A stretch of DNA of 64,000 bases from Hymenobacter yonginensis (GCF_027625995.1 NZ_CP115396.1:2976001-3040000); one strand, 5' to 3'; shown: positions 51,251-64,000, counted from the stretch's first letter. Program-made: numbers and translations. The notes: a model not told the origin generated them from the sequence alone.

Positions 51251-54200
51251 TCAGGCACTACCAATGACCCGCAGTGGTACCCCAGCCAGTTCATGCACGA
51301 AGTTTTGCGTAACTCCAAGCAGCTTCAACAGTTCCGGCCCCACGTCCCCCTGTTTGATAGAGGGCTGTACAATGATGAAGGAAAATTCGACTGGCAGCTG
51401 CCGCTTAGCCAGCCGTCGTAGCGTTTCCAATTCCTTCACCGTTCCCTTTTCCAATCGGTCGCGTGTCATCCCCTTCTCCGTCTTGGGCTTGCGTCGAAGC
51501 AAGTGTAACAGAAGTGCATCCGGACGGCGGTGCTTCCAGTGGACTGACCGTTGCGTCTGTCCGCATACTTCATACAAGTTCTTTACCGCGTTTCCGATCT
51601 TACCCTTACTGGCGTACTTCAGATGGTATAGCTCCACGGCAATCCGGTCAGGGTGTAGCTTGAGTGTTACTATGTCGGCCGCTTCACCCGCGCTGTCATC
51701 ATCATAAATAATGTCGTAGTCACCCTGCTGAAGCCTCTGGATCACCCGATACTGGATAGAATCCGTTACCGGAAGTACACCCTGTGACTCGGCACTGAGA
51801 TCAACACCCGTCCAATCCCAATATTCGATTCCCGCCGCCGGGAATAACCCAATTGAGTGCTTCGGGGCCAAGTGGTCGTTGCCTCGCACTGAGGAGCCAT
51901 CGGCAAACCACACCGTTGGCGGCAAGCGCTGTAGGAACTGTACTCCTTCCTCCTCCCGCCGCCCAAATAAGGCCTGTACGGCTGGCCCACCAGTCTGCAT
52001 GATGGCATAGTGCGGGTATCTGGCCCTGGCCTCCCCTGCTTCTTGTAAGGTTACGCGAAATGCCGCCTGCTGGGTATCACTAACCAAAAGGAAATCGATT
52101 GTAGTAGCACTGAATACCCCAGTTAGCTCCAGTGTTGCGTTTGACAGATCAACTACTTCGTCGCCCAACCTGAACTTGAAGTACACCTCGTCTTGAAGGT
52201 ACAAGTCTTCGTGCCAGTCAATCCACACTGGGTCACTCTCCGGAAACTCGCTCACATAAGTCGGCACCAACGTCTCTTTCAGAAACTGGTTGGGGTCGAT
52301 GTTCGGATCTAGCAGCTGCTTGCCAACTTTGGAGCACCATTTGGTGAACACGCTCAAGTCGTTCTCCCGCTTCAGCCAGATACGCCCCTTGTAAGAAGCC
52401 CCCAGGTTGCGCTGCTTGCCGTCTTCGTAGCCCATTCCCATCACGAAGGCTTTTTCACCTTTCTGCTGCTCCAGTGCGCTAACTGCCTCCTCCAGGTCAC
52501 GCCCCACCATCATCCTAAATCGGACGTCTTTACCCACGTGGTTGCGTAGCCCCACGTTTTGCAGACTGATGCGGTGCAGGCCATCAAACGTTTTGAACAC
52601 ATCCACCCCCTTGATGATCTGTGCATTGTTGTCCAAAATAGCGTTAGCCAGCGGCTCGTAGAGCGACGAGTTGTCGGAACTATGGATAAAGAGTAGCTTG
52701 AGTCGTGCCTCCCAGAATACTACGATAATCCGCCAGGTCAACTGGTACACCTCTTTCGAGTCCAACCAATCTACGCCGTCTTGGTGGGCTGTCAGGATAA
52801 GCAACAACTGCTTGTCGCTGTTGAGGTCGTCAAACTGGTAGAATGCCTTATCGTAGTCGGGTAGTCCTTGTCGGAAGTTACGTGGGTTCCATGTATCAGC
52901 GGTACGATACACTACCGTACTCAGCTTAATTTTGATGTTGTTAAGGGGCAGCTTGGCCTCGTTGAGCCGGGAGAAACCCGCCAGTAGTCGCTTGAAATCT
53001 ACCTCTTCTTGAATCCGGGTCTGGCCCATGTTGGCCAGCAGCTTGTTCCAGTCTGTGTCGGCTGCATACAACTCATCCAACTCGTCACCCACTTGCGGAT
53101 CGGCGATGTTGGCAATGAAGCACGCATTACCCAGTTGCTCGTCGCGCTTGGTGCGCGTGAAACGCCCAGCCAGTTGGAGAGTGATGGGCAGGCTTTTACG
53201 AATATCGTGGAAGGCGGCAATCTTCAACTCCGGCAGGTCGAAGCCTTCACCCAGCATATCTACGCACACAATGATGCGAGCTTGGCGTGTAGTAATCTGA
53301 CGTAATATTTCCTTAGCCCCGGTCACACCCGAGTATAACAACACGGGGGTCAGGTCATTATGCGGTGCGTAGAGTTGATACACCTGTTTGGCCCGCTCCT
53401 TTGTGGCGCAGCGGGCCATCAATATGTGGTTGTAGCCAGCTGTCAAGTCCTCGCGTAATCGGGCCATCGCCGCATCAGCAATGGCTTGGTCGGCCTTCTC
53501 GGGCTGAAACACACTGACCGGTTTGAACTCGATGGTTTTGTAGTACCCCTGCCGTTGGGCCTCGCTTAGGGGGAAGTTGAAAAGAAGGTTGCCTTCAAGC
53601 CGCTGCCCATCGTTGCGAAACGGGGTGGCTGTGAACTGTAGCACCTTGTGGCTGTCAAAATGGTCTTTCACATATTGCCAAGAGGCGGCCTTTACGTGGT
53701 GTGCCTCGTCGATGAACACATGAGAGCAAACGTCAGCCATATGTTGCAACTGAGTTGGCTCCAGTGTCTGCAGAATTGACATCGTAGCTACCAGAACGTT
53801 GCTTTGAGCTACGAACCGCTCGAAATCAGCGCCATCAGCAAATGACTGACGCATCACGCCAACTGCTGGGTACCCAGCCCCCTGACCGACAATGCCAAAC
53901 TCCTTGAGTAAGCCCAGTGTGATGAACTTCTCGGCAATCTGAGTGCGCAACGCATCGGATGGTACGACGACGAGTAGCTTGGCGCACTGTTTCGCGACAA
54001 GCACTGCCAGCATAGTCTCAGTTTTTCCTGTGCCAGTAGGTAGCACTACGAGTCCCGCATCGGAAGGTAACGTCAGATGCCCTAGCACAGAGTAAATGGC
54101 ACCAAGTTGTGGCTGGCGTAAACCGGGACTCTCAGTAGCCTGGTCTTCCTCAACGAAAAAGAAGTTGTTGCACCACGAGCTTACGATGTCAGCGGGGGTG

Positions 54201-54499
54201 GTAGCAGCAGATTCTTCGGCCTTCAGCCACCGCTTAAACTCAACTTTCTCTAACTGCCACGCCGCAAGCGTAGGTTTATGTTTAGTCTGCACCACATGTG
54301 TCTCACCAACCGGAACATCGGCCGGATCTGCGGTTAGGTAGAGTGACATGTGTGTGCTCTGCAGGCGTAGGCCGTTTAGGTGAGGGGTTGCGGTTATGTC
54401 AACCAGTTTATTTCCTCGCCGCCGCAGCCGGGTAACGGTATTTTTCTGGCCTGGTACCGAATAGACCTCCGTATGCCAATCTGGTAGTAATAACTCCAT
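51251..54499 (-). CDS. DEAH-box helicase with probable C-terminal PD-(D/E)xK nuclease
   Basis: This 1082-aa protein has a superfamily 2 helicase core: VLPTGTGKTETMLA (Walker A, 156-160), IDEAHHVKA (DEAH, 264-267), LQFTATPFRNDG (motif III-like), GVTGAKEILRQI and CVDMLGEGFDLPELKIAAFHD, and QLAGRFTRTKRD (motif VI). A long middle region (about 480-900) is unassigned. The C-terminal part has ADIVTLKLHPDRIAVELYHLKYA, in which D942, E956 and K961 fit a PD-(D/E)xK nuclease centre. It could be a restriction or defence helicase-nuclease acting on DNA or RNA. ATG 54499 is preferred over 54532. It lies 345 bases upstream of the GTPase operon on the same strand and may belong to the same defence island. 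Confidence 0.8.
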   Translation of the reverse strand: MELLLPDWHTEVYSVPGQKNTVTRLRRRGNKLVDITATPHLNGLRLQSTHMSLYLTADPADVPVGETHVVQTKHKPTLAAWQLEKVEFKRWLKAEESAATTPADIVSSWCNNFFFVEEDQATESPGLRQPQLGAIYSVLGHLTLPSDAGLVVLPTGTGKTETMLAVLVAKQCAKLLVVVPSDALRTQIAEKFITLGLLKEFGIVGQGAGYPAVGVMRQSFADGADFERFVAQSNVLVATMSILQTLEPTQLQHMADVCSHVFIDEAHHVKAASWQYVKDHFDSHKVLQFTATPFRNDGQRLEGNLLFNFPLSEAQRQGYYKTIEFKPVSVFQPEKADQAIADAAMARLREDLTAGYNHILMARCATKERAKQVYQLYAPHNDLTPVLLYSGVTGAKEILRQITTRQARIIVCVDMLGEGFDLPELKIAAFHDIRKSLPITLQLAGRFTRTKRDEQLGNACFIANIADPQVGDELDELYAADTDWNKLLANMGQTRIQEEVDFKRLLAGFSRLNEAKLPLNNIKIKLSTVVYRTADTWNPRNFRQGLPDYDKAFYQFDDLNSDKQLLLILTAHQDGVDWLDSKEVYQLTWRIIVVFWEARLKLLFIHSSDNSSLYEPLANAILDNNAQIIKGVDVFKTFDGLHRISLQNVGLRNHVGKDVRFRMMVGRDLEEAVSALEQQKGEKAFVMGMGYEDGKQRNLGASYKGRIWLKRENDLSVFTKWCSKVGKQLLDPNIDPNQFLKETLVPTYVSEFPESDPVWIDWHEDLYLQDEVYFKFRLGDEVVDLSNATLELTGVFSATTIDFLLVSDTQQAAFRVTLQEAGEARARYPHYAIMQTGGPAVQALFGRREEEGVQFLQRLPPTVWFADGSSVRGNDHLAPKHSIGLFPAAGIEYWDWTGVDLSAESQGVLPVTDSIQYRVIQRLQQGDYDIIYDDDSAGEAADIVTLKLHPDRIAVELYHLKYASKGKIGNAVKNLYEVCGQTQRSVHWKHRRPDALLLHLLRRKPKTEKGMTRDRLEKGTVKELETLRRLAKRQLPVEFSFIIVQPSIKQGDVGPELLKLLGVTQNFVHELAGVPLRVIGSA

Positions 54500-54613
54500 T
54501 GATGATGTGGTTACGCGTATAATACCGCACAAGCTACTAAAGAATGGTGTAGTCAGCAGCTTCTAACCTGTACCCTTTCCGACTGGTAAAAACACCGAGC
54601 CTGCTGTTTTGCG

Positions 54614-54621
54614 TACCTTTG
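54614..54621 (+). promoter_or_regulatory. Bacteroidota-type -7 box (TACCTTTG) close to the metal operon start
   Basis: The exact TAnnTTTG match ends only 6 bases before ATG 54628. With the usual distance from box to start point, transcription would begin within a few bases of the ATG, which would make the first mRNA of the operon nearly leaderless. Confidence 0.5.
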
Positions 54622-54627
54622 TTCCAC

Positions 54628-54957
54628 ATGCGTTTTTTGTCTCTGTTCTTCGCCTTCTACTTCGCTTGCCTGTCGACGCTGACGTGTGCCGATGAAGTAA
54701 TCGTGTGCCAGGACCAGACGCAGACCATCGTGGCTGCTTCCTCTCATGCTGATTGTAGCGCGGCTAACGTAGGAGACTGGTGCTCCCCTCTGTGCCAATG
54801 CCATTGCTGCGGTGGTGCCGTCACTCTGTTACCTTCTCTAGCAGCCCCTGCTTCACAGAATGCCTTGGAATGGGGTTCTACGGAACGCCATGCCCATTCT
54901 CTAGCTACCGCCCCAACGCGGGCACCCGCCGCCGTCTGGCAACCGCCGCGAGCCTAA
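54628..54957 (+). CDS. Small secreted Cys/His-containing protein (DUF6660-like) preceding metal efflux genes
   Basis: This 109-aa protein has a signal peptide (MRFLSLFFAFYFACLSTLTCA). The mature part carries a Cys cluster, CQDQ...HADC...DWCSPLCQCHCCGG, that could bind a metal ion. Such short proteins (DUF6660) commonly precede CzcA/CusA-type genes in Bacteroidota. Their exact role is unknown; a metallochaperone in the periplasm is the simplest guess. ATG 54628 is chosen for the signal peptide. The gene is followed by a 185-base spacer and then the pump gene. Confidence 0.75.
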   Translation: MRFLSLFFAFYFACLSTLTCADEVIVCQDQTQTIVAASSHADCSAANVGDWCSPLCQCHCCGGAVTLLPSLAAPASQNALEWGSTERHAHSLATAPTRAPAAVWQPPRA

Positions 54958-55142
54958 AACGTCCCCCTTTTTTCCTGCTGAGTACCCCTTAAGGGCAGTT
55001 CGTGGCTGTACGTCATGGACGACCCCTCGTATGGGCGCATCGCGTCCTAGTGGGAGTCACTCCCGTGCCGTTCCCACCCGTTTGGTCGGAACGGCTGGTC
55101 AGGCAGGGTTTACGGAAGCGTTAGACCTTACCCCAGCGACGG

Positions 55143-59546
<4,404 letters not shown>

Positions 59547-59573
59547 GGAAACTCCTTTTCCTGAACCCAACCC

Positions 59574-60746
59574 ATGCATAAGATTGCAACCCTGGTGCTG
59601 CTGCTGAGCCTGACCGTAGCCAGCTGCACCAACAAGAACGAGAAAGAAACGGCCGAAACTACGGAGACACCCGCGTCGGCAGAAGAAGAGGAAGCAGAGG
59701 AAGCCTCGGACCTGGTTTCCCTTTCGCCCGCCGAGCAGCAAGCGGCAGGTATCCAGACCGGACGCATCCAGAGCCGCCCGATGGGAGCCGGGTTGGCGGT
59801 AACGGGTACGCTGGACGTGCCCCCGGAGAGTGCCGTATCCATTACCGCCCCATTGGGAGGCTTCGTAGAGCGCACGGAGCTGCTGCAGGGGGCCCGTGTG
59901 CGCAAAGGAGAGGTGCTAGCCACCATTCGCAACCCGGAGTTTGTGACCCTGCAGCAGGACTACCTGGAAACCCGCGCTCGGCTGGCATACGCCCGTACGG
60001 AGCTTGCCCGCCAGAAAGAGCTCTACGAGCAGGAGGTCGCCCCGCAAAAAAACTACCAGCGCGCCCAGGCTGACTACAATGCCCTGCAAGTGCAAACCAA
60101 CGCCCAGGCTGCCCGATTGCGGCTGGCGGGCCTCCCCGTGGGCGGCAAGATTGTCACCACGGCCAGCTTACGGGCTCCCCGGGCGGGCTTTGTGCGCGCC
60201 GTGAACGTGACGGTCGGCCAGGCAGTGACGGCCACCGATGCCTTATTTGAAATCGTGGACCCAGAACACCTGCACGTCGAACTCACGGTCTTCGAGCGGG
60301 ATGTGGCCCGGGTACAAAAGGGGCAGCTGATCCGCTTTACCCTGGCCAGCGACTCTACCGGCTCCCACCGGGAGCGTACGGCTCACGTGTACCTGGTCGG
60401 CAAAGCTATTGGCGAGGACCGGACCGTGCGGGTGCACGGCCACCTCGACCAGGAAAACGACCCAGCGTTGCTGCCAGGCCTCTACGTGCGCGCTATGATT
60501 GAAACCGGCCGCAGCGACGCGCCGGTGCTCCCCGATGCGGCTCTGGTGCGCTTTGAGGGCAAGAATTACGCCTACGCGGTGGAAGCGCCGGGCCGCTACC
60601 GGATGGTACCCGTTACGCTAGGTCGTAGCGAGGACAACTTCACGGAAGTCACCTTGCCTGAAGCCGTGCCGGCCACGACGACGTTCGTGACGACGGGAGC
60701 CTACTCGTTGCTGGCCAAGATGAAAAACGCCGAAGAGGAGGAATAA
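59574..60746 (+). CDS. Periplasmic adaptor (membrane fusion) lipoprotein of the RND system
   Basis: This 390-aa protein has a lipoprotein signal (KIATLVLLLSLTVASC, lipidated Cys17), then a Glu-rich linker. The membrane-fusion core carries AVTGTLDVPPESAVSITAPLGG (barrel-sandwich), then LQGARVRKGEVLATIRNPEF, a coiled-coil hairpin (QQDYLETRARLAYARTELA to KNYQRAQADYNAL), and VRAVNVTVGQAVTATDALFEIVDPEHLHVEL. It bridges the inner-membrane pump to the outer channel. The start is 27 bases after the CzcA-TolC stop, and the next gene begins 3 bases after its own stop, so all are one operon. Confidence 0.9.
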   Translation: MHKIATLVLLLSLTVASCTNKNEKETAETTETPASAEEEEAEEASDLVSLSPAEQQAAGIQTGRIQSRPMGAGLAVTGTLDVPPESAVSITAPLGGFVERTELLQGARVRKGEVLATIRNPEFVTLQQDYLETRARLAYARTELARQKELYEQEVAPQKNYQRAQADYNALQVQTNAQAARLRLAGLPVGGKIVTTASLRAPRAGFVRAVNVTVGQAVTATDALFEIVDPEHLHVELTVFERDVARVQKGQLIRFTLASDSTGSHRERTAHVYLVGKAIGEDRTVRVHGHLDQENDPALLPGLYVRAMIETGRSDAPVLPDAALVRFEGKNYAYAVEAPGRYRMVPVTLGRSEDNFTEVTLPEAVPATTTFVTTGAYSLLAKMKNAEEEE

Positions 60747-60749
60747 ACT

Positions 60750-61172
60750 ATGGCTCACCCCCAAGAAGACACCCTCATCGCCCGGCAGATTACGCCGACG
60801 CCCGTGCGCCTGCTCGTACTGGATGTGCTGCAGCACCACCCGGCCGCGCTCAGCCTGGCGGATGTGGAACTCCTGCTCGGGTACGCGGACCGTATTACCG
60901 TGCACCGAACGCTGAAAATCTTTACCGAGAAGGGACTCGTGCACCGCATCGAGGACGGCAGCGGAGCCGTCAAGTTTGCCCTGTGCGAGCCGGGCTGCAC
61001 CCCGGAGCACCACCAGGACTTCCATGTGCACTTCTTCTGTACCCGCTGCCGGGAAACCTCCTGCTTGTCCACGGTGGCGGTACCCGTCATTGCCTTGCCG
61101 GGAGCGTACCAGGTACAGGAAACCAGTCTGGTGATGAAGGGGCTGTGCGAGAACTGCGCCAGCGCCGGCTGA
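60750..61172 (+). CDS. Fur-family metal-dependent regulator
   Basis: This 140-aa protein is of normal length for the family (Fur/Zur). An N-terminal winged helix (ITPTPVRLLVLDVLQHHP, then SLADVELLLG and RITVHRTLKIFTEKGLVHRI) is followed by a metal-binding dimerisation domain with HHQDFHVHFFCTRC and GLCENC. The two CX2C pairs (CTRC, CENC) bind structural zinc, and the His residues fit the regulatory site. It sits within the metal efflux operon and probably represses it in response to metal. A perfect palindrome follows its stop. Which metal it senses is not evident from sequence. Confidence 0.88.
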   Translation: MAHPQEDTLIARQITPTPVRLLVLDVLQHHPAALSLADVELLLGYADRITVHRTLKIFTEKGLVHRIEDGSGAVKFALCEPGCTPEHHQDFHVHFFCTRCRETSCLSTVAVPVIALPGAYQVQETSLVMKGLCENCASAG

Positions 61173-61176
61173 AACA

Positions 61177-61193
61177 ATGCAATAGCATTGCAT
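61177..61193. promoter_or_regulatory. Putative Fur-family operator, 17-bp perfect palindrome
   Basis: ATGCAATAGCATTGCAT is a perfect inverted repeat (7-bp arms around AGC). It is 4 bases after the Fur stop and about 55 bases upstream of the P-type ATPase start. Its form resembles Zur/Fur-type boxes, and the adjacent regulator makes this the strongest candidate operator in the window. Confidence 0.6.
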
Positions 61194-61247
61194 CGTCCAG
61201 CCCCCGAGGTTTGCCTCTTCTAGTTGATCTACCTCATTCCTTAGCTC

Positions 61248-63335
61248 ATGCCTGACCCTTCTCTAGATAAAACCAACGAGGAGCTGAACACCGCCAAGCA
61301 GGTGCAGCTCGAAAATGTAGGCGCGCTGACCCGCGACCAACTCTCCCCCGACGCCGCGACAGAGCCACAGGGCCACGACGTACCCGGCCATGACCACGCG
61401 CCAGCGGCGGATACCACACCCGATGCCCAGGCCGGCCACACCCATGAAGAAGGTGACGACCATGACCATGAAAATGCGGGAGCCAGCCCTTACCTGTGGC
61501 CGGGCGTGAGTCTGGCGCTGCTGCTGGCCGGTATCGCGCTGGACTACTTCGACGTTTCCTTCTTTAGCGGCACCGTACGCCTGCTGTGGTACGGGGTGGC
61601 CTTTTTGCTGGTCGGCTGGAAAGTCATCAAGGCGGCGGTGCTAAGTATTCCATCCGGGAACGTGTTCAACGAGTTTCTACTCATGAGCTTGGCCACGCTC
61701 GGGGCGTTTGCCATCGGCGAGTACCCGGAAGGAGTCGCCGTGATGCTGTTCTATACCGTGGGCGAACTGTTCCAGGACGCGGCCGTTAACCGGGCCAAGC
61801 GTAGCATTCGAGCCCTTCTAGAGATCCAAGCCACGGAAGTCACAGTGTTGCGCGGAGGCCGTAGTCTGGTGCTGGATCCTAAGCAGGTACAGCTGGGCGA
61901 TATCATTGAGGTGAAGCCCGGGGAGAAAGTAGCCCTCGACGGGACCCTGCTAGTTGGACCCGCCAGCTTCAACACGGCCGCTCTTACCGGCGAGTCAGCT
62001 CCTCAAACCAAGCAAACTGGGGACATGGTACTGGCCGGCATGATCAACCAAGAGTCACTGGCGCAGGTGCAGGTAACTGCGACGTACCAGGACACGAAGC
62101 TGGCCAAAATCCTGTCGATGGTGCAGGATGCGGTCGGGCGTAAGGCGAAAACCCAGCTGTTCATCACCCGCTTTGCGAAGATCTACACACCCATCGTCGT
62201 GCTACTGGCCGCGCTGCTTATTGTCGTGCCCTATTTTCTGGTGGACGACTATGTGTTTCGAGACTGGCTCTACCGGGCCCTCGTCTTTCTGGTCATCTCT
62301 TGCCCCTGCGCCCTAGTCGTGAGCATTCCATTGGGCTACTTTGGTGGCATCGGCGCGGCCTCCCGGGCCGGCATCCTGCTTAAGGGCTCCAACTTCCTGG
62401 ACGTGCTGCGTGAAATCGACACCGTGGTGATGGACAAGACCGGTACGCTGACCCAAGGCGTGTTTGCCGTGCAGCAGGTGCAGCCCGCCGCTGGGTTTGA
62501 CGCTGAGCAACTGTTGCGCCTGGTCGGAACCCTGGAAACGAAATCGACTCACCCCATTGCCAAAGCCGTAGTACAGCATGTCGGTAACGCAGTGGCAGGC
62601 GTCATGGTAGAGAACGTCGAGGAAATAGCCGGCCACGGGTTGCGTGGCCGGATCGATAGCAAGGACGTCCTGGCCGGCAACACCAAGCTGTTGACCAAGT
62701 TTCAGGTTTCCTACCCCCCCGAAGTAGATCAGGTAGTAGATAGTATTGTGGTTGCGGCTGTAAATGGTCAGTACGCCGGCTACCTGACTGTGGCCGACGC
62801 ACCTAAGGCTGACGCAAAGCAAACCGTGCGGGAGCTGCGGGCCGATGGCATCACGAAGATCGTCATGCTCTCGGGTGACAAAGACAGCATTACTCAGCGG
62901 GTAGCCAAGGAGCTCGGTATTGACGAAGCCCACGGTGGGCTGTTACCGGAAGACAAAGCCCGTTATGTACAGCAATATCTCACGGAAGGCTGCAAGTTGG
63001 CGTTTGTGGGTGATGGGGTGAACGATGCGCCGGTCGTCGCCTTGGCCGACGTAGGCATTGCCATGGGTGGTCTGGGGTCGGACGCGACGATTGAAACAGC
63101 CGATGTAGTCATTCAGACGGACCACCCTAGCAAGATTGCCACGGCTCGCCGGATTGCTCGCGCCACGCACTCAGTAGTGTGGCAGAACATCTGGCTCGCG
63201 TTCGGGGTGAAAGCCATCGTCCTGGCCCTCGGGGCGGGTGGCGTGGCCACGATGTGGGAAGCCGTGTTTGCCGACGTCGGAGTGGCTCTACTCGCGATTC
63301 TAAACGCTTGGCGCATTCAACGGATGAAGTTTTGA
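61248..63335 (+). CDS. Zn/Cd/Co-type P-type ATPase with His-rich N-terminus
   Basis: This 695-aa P1B-type ATPase has the heavy-metal CPC motif SCPCALVVSIPLGYFGG in helix 6, the phosphorylation site VMDKTGTLTQG, the actuator loop ALTGESAPQTKQ and VGDGVNDAPVVALADVG. It lacks the N-terminal GMxCxxC metal domain; instead residues 40-75 are rich in His and Asp (HDVPGHDHAP, AGHTHEEGDDHDHE). This suggests Zn, Cd or Co rather than Cu, although specificity is inferred. It is downstream of the Fur-family regulator and its likely operator. The start ATG 61248 is supported by the conserved N-terminus. Confidence 0.92.
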   Translation: MPDPSLDKTNEELNTAKQVQLENVGALTRDQLSPDAATEPQGHDVPGHDHAPAADTTPDAQAGHTHEEGDDHDHENAGASPYLWPGVSLALLLAGIALDYFDVSFFSGTVRLLWYGVAFLLVGWKVIKAAVLSIPSGNVFNEFLLMSLATLGAFAIGEYPEGVAVMLFYTVGELFQDAAVNRAKRSIRALLEIQATEVTVLRGGRSLVLDPKQVQLGDIIEVKPGEKVALDGTLLVGPASFNTAALTGESAPQTKQTGDMVLAGMINQESLAQVQVTATYQDTKLAKILSMVQDAVGRKAKTQLFITRFAKIYTPIVVLLAALLIVVPYFLVDDYVFRDWLYRALVFLVISCPCALVVSIPLGYFGGIGAASRAGILLKGSNFLDVLREIDTVVMDKTGTLTQGVFAVQQVQPAAGFDAEQLLRLVGTLETKSTHPIAKAVVQHVGNAVAGVMVENVEEIAGHGLRGRIDSKDVLAGNTKLLTKFQVSYPPEVDQVVDSIVVAAVNGQYAGYLTVADAPKADAKQTVRELRADGITKIVMLSGDKDSITQRVAKELGIDEAHGGLLPEDKARYVQQYLTEGCKLAFVGDGVNDAPVVALADVGIAMGGLGSDATIETADVVIQTDHPSKIATARRIARATHSVVWQNIWLAFGVKAIVLALGAGGVATMWEAVFADVGVALLAILNAWRIQRMKF

Positions 63336-64000
63336 ACTCCTGTACTGATGTAGTTGCCGCTCCCTTGTCGACGAGTGGTTAATAGAGTTGCTACGTCAGC
63401 ATGAACTATCGTCTGAGTACACGACTCCCTAGTCGAAGTAATGACGTCACATCATTCTCGACTAGGGAGTTGTGTACTTATACATGTATACACTCACATG
63501 TCATGACAACATGTAAGCTGAGTCTGTGAGCGTGTCGCTGCCCTCATCGAAGACACACCAATGGAAGCAATCTGCGTTTGCTGCTTAAACAAGTCACCCC
63601 CCTGCCCCCTCCAGGAAGATGACTTCTGATTGCTGCTCCCGTGGACTACAACCAGAAGGTTGCTGTTCGCAGGTAAGAGTCGTTACAAGTCGTCGAAAAA
63701 CGTTGCTCTCCTCAATCCTCCGGCATAGAGGATGAGTAGCCCGCCACTCCGAAGAAACGGAAGTGGGTCGTTGCAGAAGCGGTTCAGGCAGCGGCTCGTG
63801 CTACTACCTAGTGGTAGTAGTTAGGTTGTTGTCCGGTACAAAACCACGCAAAAAAACCGAGTTAGCTATAAGGTACTGCAGACGACTTGTGAGAAGAGTT
63901 CTATGTCCGAACTGGACTCGCATGACTTCTTGCTGCAGTGGAGCACTCTATAATCTACTAAATAATTCGTCGTCGTGCAAGCTGTAGGCGGTTGACGTCG
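63336..64000. other. Last 665 bases: no supported gene
   Basis: The stretch is less GC-rich than the chromosome. A long hairpin at 63415-63479 is followed by the palindrome TATACATGTATA (63480-63491) and an 8-bp stem CTACTACC/GGTAGTAG near 63800. Two short Cys-rich frames at 63561-63629 and 63619-63735 overlap out of frame and are not called as genes. The window may end inside an unrecognised element. Confidence 0.5.
63415..63479. terminator. Long hairpin after the P-type ATPase gene
   Basis: GAGTACACGACTCCCTAGTC... (63415-63436) pairs with its inverted copy at 63458-63479 with only 2 mismatches in 22, plus an inner AATGA/TCATT stem. It could terminate the operon, although no T-run follows. 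A mobile-element end or recombination site is the alternative. Confidence 0.5.

Noticed and set aside
51122-51421. Open frames on both strands in the spacer between the helicase and GTPase operon
   Set aside because: They overlap the helicase end and lack a recognisable domain; the spacer more likely holds the operon promoter.

Overview
The window is high-GC bacterial DNA that reads as a Hymenobacter-like member of the Bacteroidota (Cytophagales). Signs of this are TAnnTTTG-type promoter boxes, C-terminal type IX secretion sorting domains, a TonB-dependent receptor with a carboxypeptidase-like plug extension, many lipoproteins with short signal peptides, a CzcA-TolC fusion, and abundant short intergenic inverted repeats. 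The genus is an inference; no rRNA gene is present to test it.

Region 1 (1-24 kb) is mostly chromosomal housekeeping. It holds an SDR epimerase cut by the window edge, thioredoxin, a TonB-like protein, an Lrp/AsnC regulator, an isoaspartyl peptidase, a DsbD-type thiol-disulfide reductase, a CNNM/CorC-type protein, a gamma-carbonic anhydrase-like protein, a radical SAM protein, an endonuclease III-like glycosylase, three OmpA-family proteins, AccD, class I aldolase FbaB, and two large secreted proteins. One of these secreted proteins is a PQQ-type sugar dehydrogenase carrying nearly identical 756-bp internal repeats. Between the Lrp gene and the peptidase (4.3-4.7 kb) lies an unusual transcription unit: a class II tRNA-like fold with a 46-nt variable region and an odd anticodon loop, followed by two hairpins with the same loop sequence.

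Region 2 (24.9-36.2 kb) is a co-directional seven-gene cluster: AMP-forming ligase, BtaA/DUF3419-like aminocarboxypropyl transferase, APH-like kinase, UbiA-like prenyltransferase, a PEP-synthase-like phosphotransferase lacking the PEP barrel, a GNAT-like acyltransferase and an MMPL/RND exporter. The gene content suggests synthesis and export of an unusual lipid; the product is unknown. Repeat-rich spacers separate several of the genes. A TonB-dependent receptor, a GDSL esterase, a cystathionine gamma-synthase, a DUF2167 protein and a VTT-domain protein follow.

Region 3 (43.5-54.5 kb) starts at a tRNA-Arg(ACG) gene and a broken IS5-type transposase, and is less GC-rich than the flanks. It carries a tightly packed four-gene operon resembling the double-GTPase conflict (defence) systems: a helical partner, two GTPases, and a 1142-aa GAP1-like protein fused to a nucleoside-phosphorylase domain and a C-terminal effector-associated-like domain. 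Upstream on the same strand is a 1082-aa DEAH helicase with a probable C-terminal nuclease. This is the best candidate for an under-described system in the window.

Region 4 (54.6-63.3 kb) is a heavy-metal export operon: a small Cys/His-containing secreted protein, a CzcA-type RND pump fused to a TolC-like channel, its lipoprotein adaptor, a Fur-family regulator, a perfect 17-bp palindrome that may be the operator, and a His-rich Zn/Cd/Co-type P-type ATPase. The last 665 bases hold a long hairpin and no convincing gene.
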